This document shows, one piece after another, positions 54,775-63,804 of a stretch of 64,000 nt of DNA; within the stretch, counting starts at the first letter, position 1; each line of letters begins with the position of its first letter. The stretch is from Neorhodopirellula lusitana (lineage in GTDB: Bacteria > Planctomycetota > Planctomycetia > Pirellulales > Pirellulaceae): contig NZ_FXUG01000003.1 of assembly GCF_900182915.1 (NCBI RefSeq), positions 62,001 to 126,000 of the forward strand, read 5' to 3'. Both the position numbers and the translations under genes were made by a program. Below the pieces are notes generated by a model. It was not told the origin of the DNA, ran no database searches, and worked only from the letters and a program-made list of their open reading frames with translations.

Positions 54775-55002
54775 CAGCAATGTCTCTTTCAATGGAAGTA
54801 CCGCAGCGATAACACACATAAGCTTCGTAAATAATGCGATTTCCTCAAGGACGAACCTTATGCTCTCGGCCACTGATTTACTCGTCCAAAAATCTTTGGA
54901 TTGCGTGTAAGGATCGCAGTTCGGTTACGTCATCTAAATCACGGCGTAGCCCACTGCGATGCCGTCTTGAATCACTTATCTTCGAGAAGACACCCCACAG
55001 CC

Positions 55003-56178
55003 ATGAACGACAGCACAACAAAAAAGCGGCAGCCTGCCGAGGCATCGGTACATGAACGTTACGCTGCTGCAGCCGAAGCGGTCGAACCGGCGCTGTGTTG
55101 CCCTGTTCAATATTCAGCCGAACTGCTGAACATCATTCCGCAAGAAATCATTGACAAGGACTACGGATGTGGCGACCCCACACCATTTGTTCAATCAGGC
55201 GACACGGTGCTGGACTTGGGGAGTGGCGGTGGCAAATTGTGCTTCATTGCCGCCCAAGTCGTTGGCGAACAGGGACGCGTGATCGGGGTCGACTGCAACC
55301 ACACCATGCTCAACTTGGCTCGTCAACATGCACCCACGGTTGCGGAACGCGTTGGGTACGCCAACGTCGACTTTCGATATGGATTGATCCAAGATTTGAA
55401 ACTGGATCTTGACGAACTGGCTGTCGAGTTAGCAAAGCAACCCATCAGCGACCCTACCAGCTATTTAGCTTTACGAAATATCGAAGAGCACTTAAGGGAC
55501 CAGAGTCCCATGATCCCTGACGATTCAGTGGACTGCGTGCTTTCAAATTGTGTACTGAACTTGGTCAGAGGACAGGACCGTCGTCAGCTGTTCGCCGAGA
55601 TTTTCCGCGTTCTTCGCAAGGGTGGGCGAGCGGCGATCAGTGATATCGTCAGTGACGAAACCGTTCCCGACCGATTACAACAAGACCCAGAACTGTGGTC
55701 GGGCTGCATCACGGGAGCGTTTCGAGAAGATGAATTCATGAAGGCGTTCGAGGAAGCGGGCTTTCACGGGATTGAGCTGGTCAAACGTGAGGTTCGACCC
55801 TGGCGGACGGTGGAGGGAATCGAATTTCGCTCCGTCACCGTTGTGGCTCACAAAGGCAAGCAAGGTCCATGCTTGGAACGCAATCAAGCCGTCGTCTATC
55901 GAGGTCCTTTCAAACAGGTCGTTGACGACGACGGGCACACCTACCGGCGGGGTGAACGTATCGCGGTATGCGACAAGACGTTTCAACTGCTACAACAAGA
56001 ACCCTATGTTGGCTTGTTTGACGCCATCGAGCCACGCGTCGATATTCCGATTGAAGAAGCGAGCACCTTCCATTGCCGCCGTAGCATCCAGCGAGATCCA
56101 CGCGAGACCAAAGGTCGCGATTACCACGAGACTTCGGCAGATTGCGGCGATTGCGGCACCGACGAAGACTGTTGCTGA
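55003..56178 (+). CDS. arsM: Arsenite S-adenosylmethionine methyltransferase ArsM
   Basis: This 391-residue SAM-dependent methyltransferase converts arsenite to methylated arsenicals. The SAM motif is VLDLGSGGGKLCF at 69-81 with GVDCNH following. The As(III) ligands of the family are all visible: Cys56 in YGCGDP, Cys183 in LSNCVLNL and Cys235 in SGCITGAF, plus an N-terminal Cys32-Cys33 pair. The C-terminus ends in a Cys-rich tail (ADCGDCGTDEDCC). Length and spacing fit the algal ArsM type. The ATG at 55003 is the first sensible start in a frame open from 54901. It is followed after 42 bases by arsS, which suggests a pathway beyond simple methylation. Confidence 0.88.
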   Translation: MNDSTTKKRQPAEASVHERYAAAAEAVEPALCCPVQYSAELLNIIPQEIIDKDYGCGDPTPFVQSGDTVLDLGSGGGKLCFIAAQVVGEQGRVIGVDCNHTMLNLARQHAPTVAERVGYANVDFRYGLIQDLKLDLDELAVELAKQPISDPTSYLALRNIEEHLRDQSPMIPDDSVDCVLSNCVLNLVRGQDRRQLFAEIFRVLRKGGRAAISDIVSDETVPDRLQQDPELWSGCITGAFREDEFMKAFEEAGFHGIELVKREVRPWRTVEGIEFRSVTVVAHKGKQGPCLERNQAVVYRGPFKQVVDDDGHTYRRGERIAVCDKTFQLLQQEPYVGLFDAIEPRVDIPIEEASTFHCRRSIQRDPRETKGRDYHETSADCGDCGTDEDCC

Positions 56179-56220
56179 AATCCTAACGTCGATTCAAGAA
56201 ATCTCTTCACAACAAACGCG

Positions 56221-57363
56221 ATGGCGTCCCCTCGCTCGCACCGCCACTCACCTCAACACCTGGAACCTAACGTGCAACTCACCTTATTGCGACAGAAAGC
56301 GGAACTGGCTAATGCAGTAAAACAGCGAGAAGTATTGGAAAGTGCCATCTCCACCAAGGGCCCAGCCGTTCAGGACGGTAGTGCCAAACCGTCGCTGCCA
56401 TTCTTCAACCAACAACTGACCCTCAACGGGCTCGCGCCCCTGCAAGCCACCGGCATCGAGGTATTGCAAATCAACGTGGGCAAAGTGTGCAATCAAACCT
56501 GCTCGCACTGTCACGTCGACGCGGGTCCCGATCGTCGCGAAAACATGTCTCGCGAGACTGCTGAGGCGATCATTGATGTGCTCGCGGCCACCGAAATTCC
56601 GACACTGGACATTACCGGCGGCGCTCCGGAAATGAACCCACACTTTCGCTGGATCGTCGAACAGGCATCCGCCCTCGGTCGACGTGTGATTGACCGTTGC
56701 AACTTGACGATCCTGATGGCCAACGGCTTCAAGGACTTGCCTGAGTTCTTGGCAACACACAACGTTCAAGTCGTCGCGTCTTTGCCTTGCTACCTGGAAG
56801 AGAACTGCGACAGCCAGCGCGGCGATGGTGTCTTTCGTCGATCCATCGACGCGCTTCGCCGGCTGAACTCGCTCGGTTACGGAGTCCCCGGATCCGGTCG
56901 CACACTCTCGCTCGTCTACAACCCAATCGGGCCAGCCTTACCACCGGACCAGAGTAAACTGGAAACGACTTATCGCGATGAACTGAAGTCGCGATATGAC
57001 ATTGTCTTCACCGAACTGCATACGATCACCAATCTCCCCATCAGCCGCTTTTTGGACGAACTGTTGCAGTCCAACAAGTACGAAGAGTACATGCAAACGC
57101 TGGTCGATCACTTCAATCCGCAAACCGTCAGTGGGGTGATGTGCCGCACGATGTTATCGGTTGATTGGCAGGGCCGGTTGTTTGATTGCGACTTCAACCA
57201 AATGCTTGATATGCCGCTGTCCGATGACCGGCCGACTCACATCCAGGACTTTGACGAGCAGTTACTCAGCAACCGCATGATCCAGACCGGCCGACACTGC
57301 TTTGGCTGCACCGCCGGAAGCGGCTCCAGTTGCCAGGGAGCGGTCATCACTCACACAACGTAA
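56221..57363 (+). CDS. arsS: Arsenosugar-type radical SAM enzyme ArsS
   Basis: This 380-residue radical SAM protein holds the cluster motif CNQTCSHC at Cys90, Cys94 and Cys97, then HVDAGPDRRENMS. Other features are TLDITGGAPEMN and the C-terminal cysteines VMCRTML, DCDF and CFGCTAGSGSSCQG, which match the DUF3641/ArsS type with extra clusters. ArsS adds a 5'-deoxyadenosyl group to methylated arsenicals in the first step toward arsenosugars and is typically next to arsM, as here (42-base gap). The first about 55 residues are a variable helical region, and the start at the ATG at 56221 is not certain. No repressor is visible beside this pair. Confidence 0.88.
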   Translation: MASPRSHRHSPQHLEPNVQLTLLRQKAELANAVKQREVLESAISTKGPAVQDGSAKPSLPFFNQQLTLNGLAPLQATGIEVLQINVGKVCNQTCSHCHVDAGPDRRENMSRETAEAIIDVLAATEIPTLDITGGAPEMNPHFRWIVEQASALGRRVIDRCNLTILMANGFKDLPEFLATHNVQVVASLPCYLEENCDSQRGDGVFRRSIDALRRLNSLGYGVPGSGRTLSLVYNPIGPALPPDQSKLETTYRDELKSRYDIVFTELHTITNLPISRFLDELLQSNKYEEYMQTLVDHFNPQTVSGVMCRTMLSVDWQGRLFDCDFNQMLDMPLSDDRPTHIQDFDEQLLSNRMIQTGRHCFGCTAGSGSSCQGAVITHTT

Positions 57364-57440
57364 CTTTCGCACGCCGCATGATCACGGCTAACACTGAACC
57401 ACTTCACACACGACTTGTATCTTCCTCAAAGAACACTTCC

Positions 57441-57457
57441 ACATCAATTGTTGATGT
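57441..57457. terminator. Hairpin between convergent arsS and sulfatase genes
   Basis: ACATCAA-TTG-TTGATGT is a perfect 7-base stem with a 3-base loop in the 100-base gap. The stem is A/T-rich and has no T-tract, so terminator function is tentative. Confidence 0.4.
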
Positions 57458-57462
57458 AGTTT

Positions 57463-59040
57463 CTACTTTGAAACACCGTCGTATAACGGCATGGGAAAGT
57501 CCGGTTCGGCGGTTCGTGTCGCGGCGAAATGAGCTTCCAGTCGCTTGACGACGTCAGGATTCTGATCCGCCAAATCTTGACTTTCGGTTGGATCAAGACT
57601 GAGATCATAGAGTTCCCAGCGACCTGGTTTCTTGCGATTCACCGCCGTTCGAATCGCCTTCCACTTGCCATCCCGGATGGCAACAATGCCACCATACCCA
57701 CTAAAGTTCCAAATCAAGGGATCCCTTCGTTTGGGAACCGTCCCCGCCGTCATCAACTCCGTCAAATCCAAGCCATCAAGCGTTTGTTGTTTTGGCAAGT
57801 CAGCACTCCCGATGGACGCCAGCGTAGGAAACCAATCGGGAAAGTAAGTCGGCATTTCGTTCCGACTGCCGCGATCTACTTTACCGGGCCAACGCACGAT
57901 GCATGGCACCCGCAAACCGCCTTCATAACAACTGCCCTTGAATCCACGAAGGCCACCGGTTGATTCAAAAAAGGTGCAACCGGCGCCGCCGACATGAAAG
58001 TTTGGAGTCCGGCCGGGATGCGTTGGCCCGTTATCCGATGTGAAGATCACGATCGTGCTATCGGTCAAGTTATGTTGGTCCAAACGATCCAGGATCGTTC
58101 CAACATGCTCATCCAAATCAGAAATCATGGCAGCATAAGCCGCTCGTGGCCGCGGATGAGGCAAGTATCCATTTTCGCCACGATACACACCGTGATCCGC
58201 GTCCCAGGATTCGGGATATTGGTCGATCCACGCCTGCGGCGGTTGCATTGAAACATGCGGTTCAACGAAGGGCAGGTAAAGAAAGAACGGCCCCGACTTG
58301 CTTGCATCCAAGAACTTGATCGCTTCGGCCAAGATCACGTCAGGCGCATACGTCGTTGCACGGTAGTCATCCGCAATCACCTCCCCATCCGGCTTGCGTT
58401 GATGCCCCGGTATGGGTTTCGCATTGACACGAATTTCGCTTTCGTCGCTATCCAGGAAGGGTGGATAGTAACTGTGCGCGTTACGTTGGCAATTGTATCC
58501 AAAGAAACGATCGAACCCCTGTTTCATCGGCGAACCAGCGGAATCAGATGGCCCTAGCCCCCATTTGCCAAAGGCGCCGGTGCGATAGCCTGCATCGGAC
58601 AACACTTCGGCAATGGTGACAATCGGATCAGTGAGCGGCCACTGGCCAGGAAAAGTTCGTCCGTTGCCTGAATCTCGATTGCCACGTATTTCAGCATGTC
58701 CGAGATGCTGCCCCGTCAGCAACGTGCAGCGGGCTGGTGCACAAACCGGTGCACCGGTGTAGTGCTGCATGAAACACATCCCCTGCGACGCCAAGCGGTC
58801 AAGGTTGGGGGTGCGGATTTTTTGCTGGCCGTAGCATCCCAGTTCGCCATACCCCAGGTCATCCGCCAAGATAAACACAATGTTGGGTGGAACCGAATGA
58901 GAGGGAACAGTGTTGGAGGGCACTTCCACCTGAGCCGTTGTTTCTCTCGTAAAACAAACGATCCCTATCAGGGCAAACAACACAATCACACCGCGATTGC
59001 TTCCAGACGAACTCAACATCATGGCTAACCTAGCGAACAT
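57463..59040 (-). CDS. Secreted type I sulfatase (arylsulfatase A family)
   Basis: This 525-residue exported sulfatase has the CxPxR motif at residue 100 (GAPVCAPARCTLLTG), whose Cys is matured to formylglycine by a separate enzyme. Asp60-Asp61 in FILADDLGYGELG bind Ca2+. Further motifs are IRTPNLDRLASQGM, GKWGLGPSD and FTSDNGPTH. The signal peptide is at about 18-36 (GVIVLFALIGIVCFTRETTA). The C-terminus (PLIWNFSGYGGIVAIRDGKW, then DLSLDPTESQDLADQNP) is complete. Planctomycetes use many such enzymes on algal sulfated polysaccharides; the exact sugar substrate cannot be told. The ThuA-domain gene starts about 900 bases upstream on the same strand and ends 15 bases before this gene, so they are co-transcribed. 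Confidence 0.94.
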   Translation of the reverse strand: MFARLAMMLSSSGSNRGVIVLFALIGIVCFTRETTAQVEVPSNTVPSHSVPPNIVFILADDLGYGELGCYGQQKIRTPNLDRLASQGMCFMQHYTGAPVCAPARCTLLTGQHLGHAEIRGNRDSGNGRTFPGQWPLTDPIVTIAEVLSDAGYRTGAFGKWGLGPSDSAGSPMKQGFDRFFGYNCQRNAHSYYPPFLDSDESEIRVNAKPIPGHQRKPDGEVIADDYRATTYAPDVILAEAIKFLDASKSGPFFLYLPFVEPHVSMQPPQAWIDQYPESWDADHGVYRGENGYLPHPRPRAAYAAMISDLDEHVGTILDRLDQHNLTDSTIVIFTSDNGPTHPGRTPNFHVGGAGCTFFESTGGLRGFKGSCYEGGLRVPCIVRWPGKVDRGSRNEMPTYFPDWFPTLASIGSADLPKQQTLDGLDLTELMTAGTVPKRRDPLIWNFSGYGGIVAIRDGKWKAIRTAVNRKKPGRWELYDLSLDPTESQDLADQNPDVVKRLEAHFAATRTAEPDFPMPLYDGVSK

Positions 59041-59055
59041 TCGATTGAACTTGGA

Positions 59056-59934
59056 CTACTTTGCAGTACCGGTCGGTGGCAGAGTGTTGCTTGCCCACTG
59101 AAGGCCACGGACCACTAGTTCCAGGTAACGATCGTCGGCGACCGTGTCGTTCTGGTGTCCCAGCGAGGTACTGAATACACGAGTCTTGTTTGGACCATAC
59201 GAGTTCGTCCACGCAACCACGGCCGATGCTTCTAAAGGTTTCGCATCGGGATTCTTCTTAAGCATATTCTTGTTCGGTGGCGTCATTTGCTTTCCCTGAA
59301 TCAACGCCGTCGCTCCGTCAAAGATCCGGATGTTGTTGTAGAGTTCTTCGTTGATCGTGGTCCAGTCATCCAGGCCGTCTGTGATTGGGTGCTCCCCGTT
59401 GGCATGCTGTACCTTGATGGGAAACTTAGGACCGTGACCGGTCGACTGCAAACCGAGCATTTCATACCAGGCTGAATTGTCGCTACCAGGCTGGACGGGA
59501 GAACGAAAATCACCCCAACGATAGCTGTGCATGGCACAGTGCAGATTGACGGCGGGGGTTCCGTTTTGGTGCGCTGCCAAGATTCGATTGACATACGGTT
59601 TCTCGGTGACGTTGGCCGAACACTCATCATGGATCACCACGTCGTATCCGTCGGCCCAGTCATCCGACTCGTAAATCTCGAAAGTTGTTTTGGTGTTCGC
59701 AGTAGTGCTCAAAGCGACGGTCACCTCGGCATCGATCCGGCTCTCGATGCCTTCTTTTAGCAATTTGGCTTGAGTGCTGTAATCGTGACAGCAACCACCG
59801 GCAACCAACAAGACTTGCAGTTTCTTGCTCTCGGAATTGGCTTCATTTGCACTGACGGACTTTACCGTCGCTGTCATCATCGTGGTGAATGCGAAAACCC
59901 AAAGCAGACTTCGCGAAATTTGTGGATGCATCAT
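59056..59934 (-). CDS. Secreted ThuA-domain protein
   Basis: This 292-residue exported protein has the ThuA class I glutamine-amidotransferase-like fold. From the ATG at 59934 the signal peptide core is LLWVFAFTTMMTATVKSVSA. ThuA motifs follow: LQVLLVAGGCCHDY, DDWADGYDVVIHDECSANV, PAVNLHCAMHSYRWGDF, and EELYNNIRIFDGATALIQGK, ending with TRVFSTSLGHQNDTVADDRY. The usual GATase nucleophile Cys is not placed for catalysis, as in other ThuA proteins. Its role is thought to lie in sugar catabolism. A start one codon later (59931) is equally possible. It lies 15 bases upstream of the sulfatase gene, so both probably serve polysaccharide use. Confidence 0.88.
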   Translation of the reverse strand: MMHPQISRSLLWVFAFTTMMTATVKSVSANEANSESKKLQVLLVAGGCCHDYSTQAKLLKEGIESRIDAEVTVALSTTANTKTTFEIYESDDWADGYDVVIHDECSANVTEKPYVNRILAAHQNGTPAVNLHCAMHSYRWGDFRSPVQPGSDNSAWYEMLGLQSTGHGPKFPIKVQHANGEHPITDGLDDWTTINEELYNNIRIFDGATALIQGKQMTPPNKNMLKKNPDAKPLEASAVVAWTNSYGPNKTRVFSTSLGHQNDTVADDRYLELVVRGLQWASNTLPPTGTAK

Positions 59935-60579
59935 GGAGTGGTAGGGATGGTGGGGGGAGGGAACGAACCGTGGACAGGACAACAGCGATGGCCAACTCAA
60001 TGGAATCGAAGCCATCGCGAAACCACAGTTTAAGCAAAATCCCGAGCCAAGGCGGGCTCGCGGTCGACAATGTCCCTAATTGTTCAGACGAGCAAACCGT
60101 GTCGAGCTACCTGGAAAATTAGCCGCCGAGCAACGGCCCTACAGAGCAAGCCAATTTCCAACAGGTAATGGGCTTAGCCAGAACTCACGTCTCGATTTTG
60201 TCAGTCGACTGGCGACGGCCCCGACGACCACCTTGCCCCAATGGAAGACGTGATTCGTCCTGGCTTTCCTTCGCTCCTACCTCATTTGCTAGCGGCGATT
60301 TTTCAACCACCGCCCGCTGGGCTGATTTCTTGTCCAAACTTCAAACTCGTCAGCACGGACCGAAGTGGGGGATAAACGGCGGGATACAGGCGAGAATGTC
60401 GCACTCTCACCTACGGAAACTCTTTTGATTCGAGCAAAGTGAAGCCGAAATTGACCTGATCGCCCCCAGCACACTTTGTTAGCCTCCGTTCACTACAGGG
60501 CAGCGCGACCGATGGATTTGGAAGCGTGGGCGACTTGAGTCCCGCCTGACACCGCTAACGAACGTCGGAGACGCCACGG
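59935..60579. other. Intergenic region, nothing recognised
   Basis: About 645 bases between the divergent ThuA and cyclopropane-synthase genes. Both promoters should be here. Short plus-strand frames (59889-60122, 60168-60428) have no protein-like composition, and I see no strong hairpin. Confidence 0.45.
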
Positions 60580-61905
60580 ATGGGTAGCCCATTTTCTGCT
60601 GCAACGCAGCTTGAATCCATCAAGGAACTCTTGAATTCCGTGGCCGAGCCACTGGATCTGAACACCTCCGTCCGACTATGGAATGGCGAACTGATCCCGC
60701 TGGGTACCAAAACAGACGGGCGATATACCATTGCTCTGTCAGGACCGGGCGTCATCGGATCCCTGATTCGCCGGCCCACCTTGGAAACCATCGTCCGTCT
60801 TTACGCGACCGGTCACATCCGCTTTGAAGGCGGCGACCTGATGGAATTCACCGAAGCTTTCAAAACCGAACGGTCCAACCGTCGACTGTTGAAGAAAATC
60901 AGCAAGACGATGGTCGCCAAGCGAACGCTTCCGTTCATCTTTGCCAAAGCTGAAGATCGCGACCTGAAGGCGTCGTTCCCCGACGACCGAGTTGGTCGCG
61001 TCGAGGGCAACCGCAACAACACGGACTATATCCAATTCCATTACGACGTCAGCAACGAGTTCTACAAGCTCTTTCTTGGCTCCGAGATGGTTTACACATG
61101 TGCCTATTTCAAGGATTGGAACAACTCCCTGGATCAAGCACAGTACGACAAGCTTGACATGACTTGCCGAAAACTGCGTTTGGAATCGGGCGAGCGAATG
61201 CTCGACATCGGCTGCGGGTGGGGCGGGCTGATCTGCCATGCGGCCCAGCACTATGGCGTGAAAGCTCACGGCGTCACACTCTCGCAAACTCAACTGGATT
61301 ATGCTCAAGCGAAGATCAACGAACTCGGACTGTCCGACCAAGTGACCGTCGAGCTATGTGACTACGCCGATCACCAAGGCCAATATGACAAGATCTCAAG
61401 CCTCGGCATGTCCGAGCACATTGGTGTGGCGAACTACCCCAAGTACTTTGGCAAGATCAACTCATTGCTGCGTGATCGCGGCATGGTACTGAACCACGCC
61501 ATCGCTAGCCGCGCGAAGGCTTCCAAAAAGCTGACGAAGCGAATTCGTCCCGAGCGAGCGTTCATCCTGAAATACATCTTCCCGGGTTCGGAACTGACTC
61601 CGGTTGGCGTGACAACAAACCACCTCGAACGCGGTGGCTTCGAAGTTCACGACGTTGAATCGTGGCGAGAACACTACGCACTGACGTTGAAATACTGGTG
61701 CAAAAACCTATCGGCCAACAAAGACAAAGCAATCGAATTGGTGGGCGAAGAACGCTACCGCTTGTGGGTTGCCTACTTGGCCGGCGGTTCCGCTGGCTTC
61801 ACCGCCGGGTCGATCAAGATCTTCCAAGTGGTTGCCACCAAACGCAAACAAAAAGGCCTGTCCGGCATGCCTCCAACGCGCGAGCATCTATACCGGGCAG
61901 CGTAG
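60580..61905 (+). CDS. cfa: Cyclopropane-fatty-acyl-phospholipid synthase family protein
   Basis: This 441-residue SAM-dependent enzyme methylenates or methylates unsaturated acyl chains in membrane lipids. An N-terminal domain of about 140 residues (RLWNGELIPLGTKTDGRYTI) precedes the catalytic part, which starts at IQFHYDVSNEFYKLFLGSEM with the substrate-binding His-Tyr-Asp motif. Next are VYTCAYF, the SAM motif MLDIGCGWGGLICHAAQ at about 207-223, GVTLSQTQLDYAQ, and SSLGMSEHIG near 268-277. The C-terminus has LSANKDKAIELVGEERYRLW. All core motifs are present. It is a single gene. A related methyltransferase acting on other lipids is not excluded. Confidence 0.92.
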   Translation: MGSPFSAATQLESIKELLNSVAEPLDLNTSVRLWNGELIPLGTKTDGRYTIALSGPGVIGSLIRRPTLETIVRLYATGHIRFEGGDLMEFTEAFKTERSNRRLLKKISKTMVAKRTLPFIFAKAEDRDLKASFPDDRVGRVEGNRNNTDYIQFHYDVSNEFYKLFLGSEMVYTCAYFKDWNNSLDQAQYDKLDMTCRKLRLESGERMLDIGCGWGGLICHAAQHYGVKAHGVTLSQTQLDYAQAKINELGLSDQVTVELCDYADHQGQYDKISSLGMSEHIGVANYPKYFGKINSLLRDRGMVLNHAIASRAKASKKLTKRIRPERAFILKYIFPGSELTPVGVTTNHLERGGFEVHDVESWREHYALTLKYWCKNLSANKDKAIELVGEERYRLWVAYLAGGSAGFTAGSIKIFQVVATKRKQKGLSGMPPTREHLYRAA

Positions 61906-62014
61906 TGAAACAGCAGCTCGACGACACGGTTTGACTTTTCGGTTTGACCGTTTCGGCGTCCTGGAGGTTTCAATCGCCTTCAACGGGCCGAACCATCGCC
62001 TGTCCGCGCCCGAA

Positions 62015-62046
62015 CGCGACAGAAAAAGGGCGCGACAGTAAAAGGG
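62015..62046. repeat. 16-bp repeat downstream of cfa
   Basis: CGCGACAGAAAAAGGG is followed directly by CGCGACAGTAAAAGGG (one mismatch) in the gap between the convergent cfa gene and the small minus-strand gene. Confidence 0.85.
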
Positions 62047-62114
62047 CGCGAACGCAAAATGGCGAGAAAGCCAACAAGGGCGTACCAGCCCAAAGTCGTA
62101 CCAGCAACGACCTG

Positions 62115-62555
62115 CTAAAAACGTGGGCGTTCCAGGATCTCACGAAGCAAGAACGCCTGCCTCAACCCATCCGGCTCTCGCAACATTTGCTTGAGATGCT
62201 CGATCGTCTTGGTGGGTTTGGATCGGCCACGGATCGTGTTATCGGCTTCCAGGTGTTCAAGGCGTCCCGCACGACCAGGGACCACCTCGATGCCTTCGAC
62301 GATCTCATCGCTCGAATCAACAATCTCCGCATTGACGATGATTTCATTGGGGTCAACGCGATCATACCCAAACCGGGCTGCTGAATCGTCAACGTGGCGT
62401 TCGCGATTCGCGCTGGTGTAATGCTGCGGACGGCGTTCCTGCCGCTCTCGCTGCTGACTAGCCTCGACACGCTGCTCGATGGTTTTACGCTGACGAAGCG
62501 AAGCGGTGTGCTTCAAAAATGCTTCCAGTTCGCTACCTAAATTCTGGTTTGCCAT
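62115..62555 (-). CDS. Hypothetical protein downstream of floA
   Basis: This 146-residue protein is hydrophilic and not recognised. Residues 1-60 are helical and Arg/Gln/Glu-rich (SELEAFLKHTASLRQRKT, RQERRPQHY). A middle strand-rich part has NEIIVNAEIVDSSDEIV and VVPGRAGRLEH. The C-terminus is helical and basic (TKTIEHLKQMLREPDGLRQ, LLREILERPRF). There is no signal or membrane segment. It begins 6 bases after the floA stop, so it is in the same operon and may work with the flotillin-like protein at the membrane; this is inference from position only. Confidence 0.65.
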   Translation of the reverse strand: MANQNLGSELEAFLKHTASLRQRKTIEQRVEASQQRERQERRPQHYTSANRERHVDDSAARFGYDRVDPNEIIVNAEIVDSSDEIVEGIEVVPGRAGRLEHLEADNTIRGRSKPTKTIEHLKQMLREPDGLRQAFLLREILERPRF

Positions 62556-62561
62556 GTTCGT

Positions 62562-63629
62562 TTAGCCCGTCGCGTTGATGCTAGCGGATTCGTTCCCTTG
62601 GCCGGCCAGTGCCTTCCTCATTTCCGTGTCCGCACTGACATTTTGCAGCTTGTAGTAATCCAGGATCATTAGCCGGCCGCTTCGAAAAGCTTCCGCCATC
62701 GCTCGCGGCACAGCTGCTTCGGCCTCAACGACCTCGGCCCGACTCTGCTCAATCAGTGCCTGCATTTCCTGCTCTTCCGCCACGGCAAGGGCCCGCTTGC
62801 TTTCCGCATTGGCGCGAGCGACCGCAGTGTCAGCCTCCGCTTGATCCGCTTGCAATCGAGCACCGATATTGGCCCCGACATCAATGTCCGCGATATCGAT
62901 CGACACGATTTCAAACGCCGTTTGCGAATCCAGTTTTTTGGCAAGCACCGCCTTGGAAATGATGTCAGGATTCTCCAGCACCGCCTTGTGACTCTCCGCA
63001 CTACCGATCGCGCTGACAATTCCCTCGCCCACTCGTGCGATGATCGTTTCCTCCGTCGCACCCCCGATCAATTGCTGCAAGTTGGCACGAACCGTCACCC
63101 GGGCTTTCACCTTCAACTGGATACCATCCTTCGCAACCGCATCAAGCGAAGGTTTCGCCTCACCTCGAGGCGGACAATCAATCACCTTGGGATAGACACT
63201 CGTTTGCACCGATTCCAAGACATCGCGCCCGGCCAGGTCGATCGCCGTGGCTTCCCGAAAGGTCAGCGAAATCGTCTTCGCCTTTTTAGCCGCAATCAGT
63301 GCCCGAATCACTTGCTGGACATTCCCGCCAGCAAGGTAGTGAGCCTCCAACGCCCCAGAAGTGAGCTCGGGATCATTCAGTCCAGCTTGGGTGGCCATGA
63401 TCTTGCTGCGCACAATCGCCCGCGCATTGACCTTCCGAAAAGTCATCGCGATCAGGCTCGGGAAACCGATATTCGAGCCCGTCAGTACCGACTGAATCCA
63501 CAAGCCGAAGTAGTTCGCGAACACGAAAAACACGACTAAGAGCAAGCAAAATACGACCAGCGAGCCAGCGAGAACCCACGTGGTCACCCCACTGAATTGA
63601 GCAAGAGGTAACGTCAAAAGTGCGAACAT
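62562..63629 (-). CDS. floA: Flotillin-like membrane-scaffold protein FloA
   Basis: This 355-residue protein is the bacterial FloA (YqfA/UPF0365) type of SPFH protein, which organises membrane microdomains. The N-terminus has two close hydrophobic segments ([20 protein letters not shown]), then SPFH-domain motifs: [57 protein letters not shown], and [18 protein letters not shown]. The helical C-terminal part is Ala/Glu-rich ([20 protein letters not shown], then [19 protein letters not shown]). The length is typical. The start is the ATG at 63629. It leads a two-gene operon with a small hypothetical protein. Confidence 0.93.
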   Translation of the reverse strand: MFALLTLPLAQFSGVTTWVLAGSLVVFCLLLVVFFVFANYFGLWIQSVLTGSNIGFPSLIAMTFRKVNARAIVRSKIMATQAGLNDPELTSGALEAHYLAGGNVQQVIRALIAAKKAKTISLTFREATAIDLAGRDVLESVQTSVYPKVIDCPPRGEAKPSLDAVAKDGIQLKVKARVTVRANLQQLIGGATEETIIARVGEGIVSAIGSAESHKAVLENPDIISKAVLAKKLDSQTAFEIVSIDIADIDVGANIGARLQADQAEADTAVARANAESKRALAVAEEQEMQALIEQSRAEVVEAEAAVPRAMAEAFRSGRLMILDYYKLQNVSADTEMRKALAGQGNESASINATG

Positions 63630-63804
63630 TGAGTTTCGATTGAATAGAGCAGGTTCAAAGGTGCCAATTTTTCGTGCCAGAAGTTCGTCTGTTCCACCAA
63701 TTCTGACGCTCGTATTCTATCGCATCGGACAACCTCGTGGTTAAACTGGTATGCCGTAATGGGCGATTCTCCTATTTCCTTATCACTCGAAGCGATAGTG
63801 ACCG

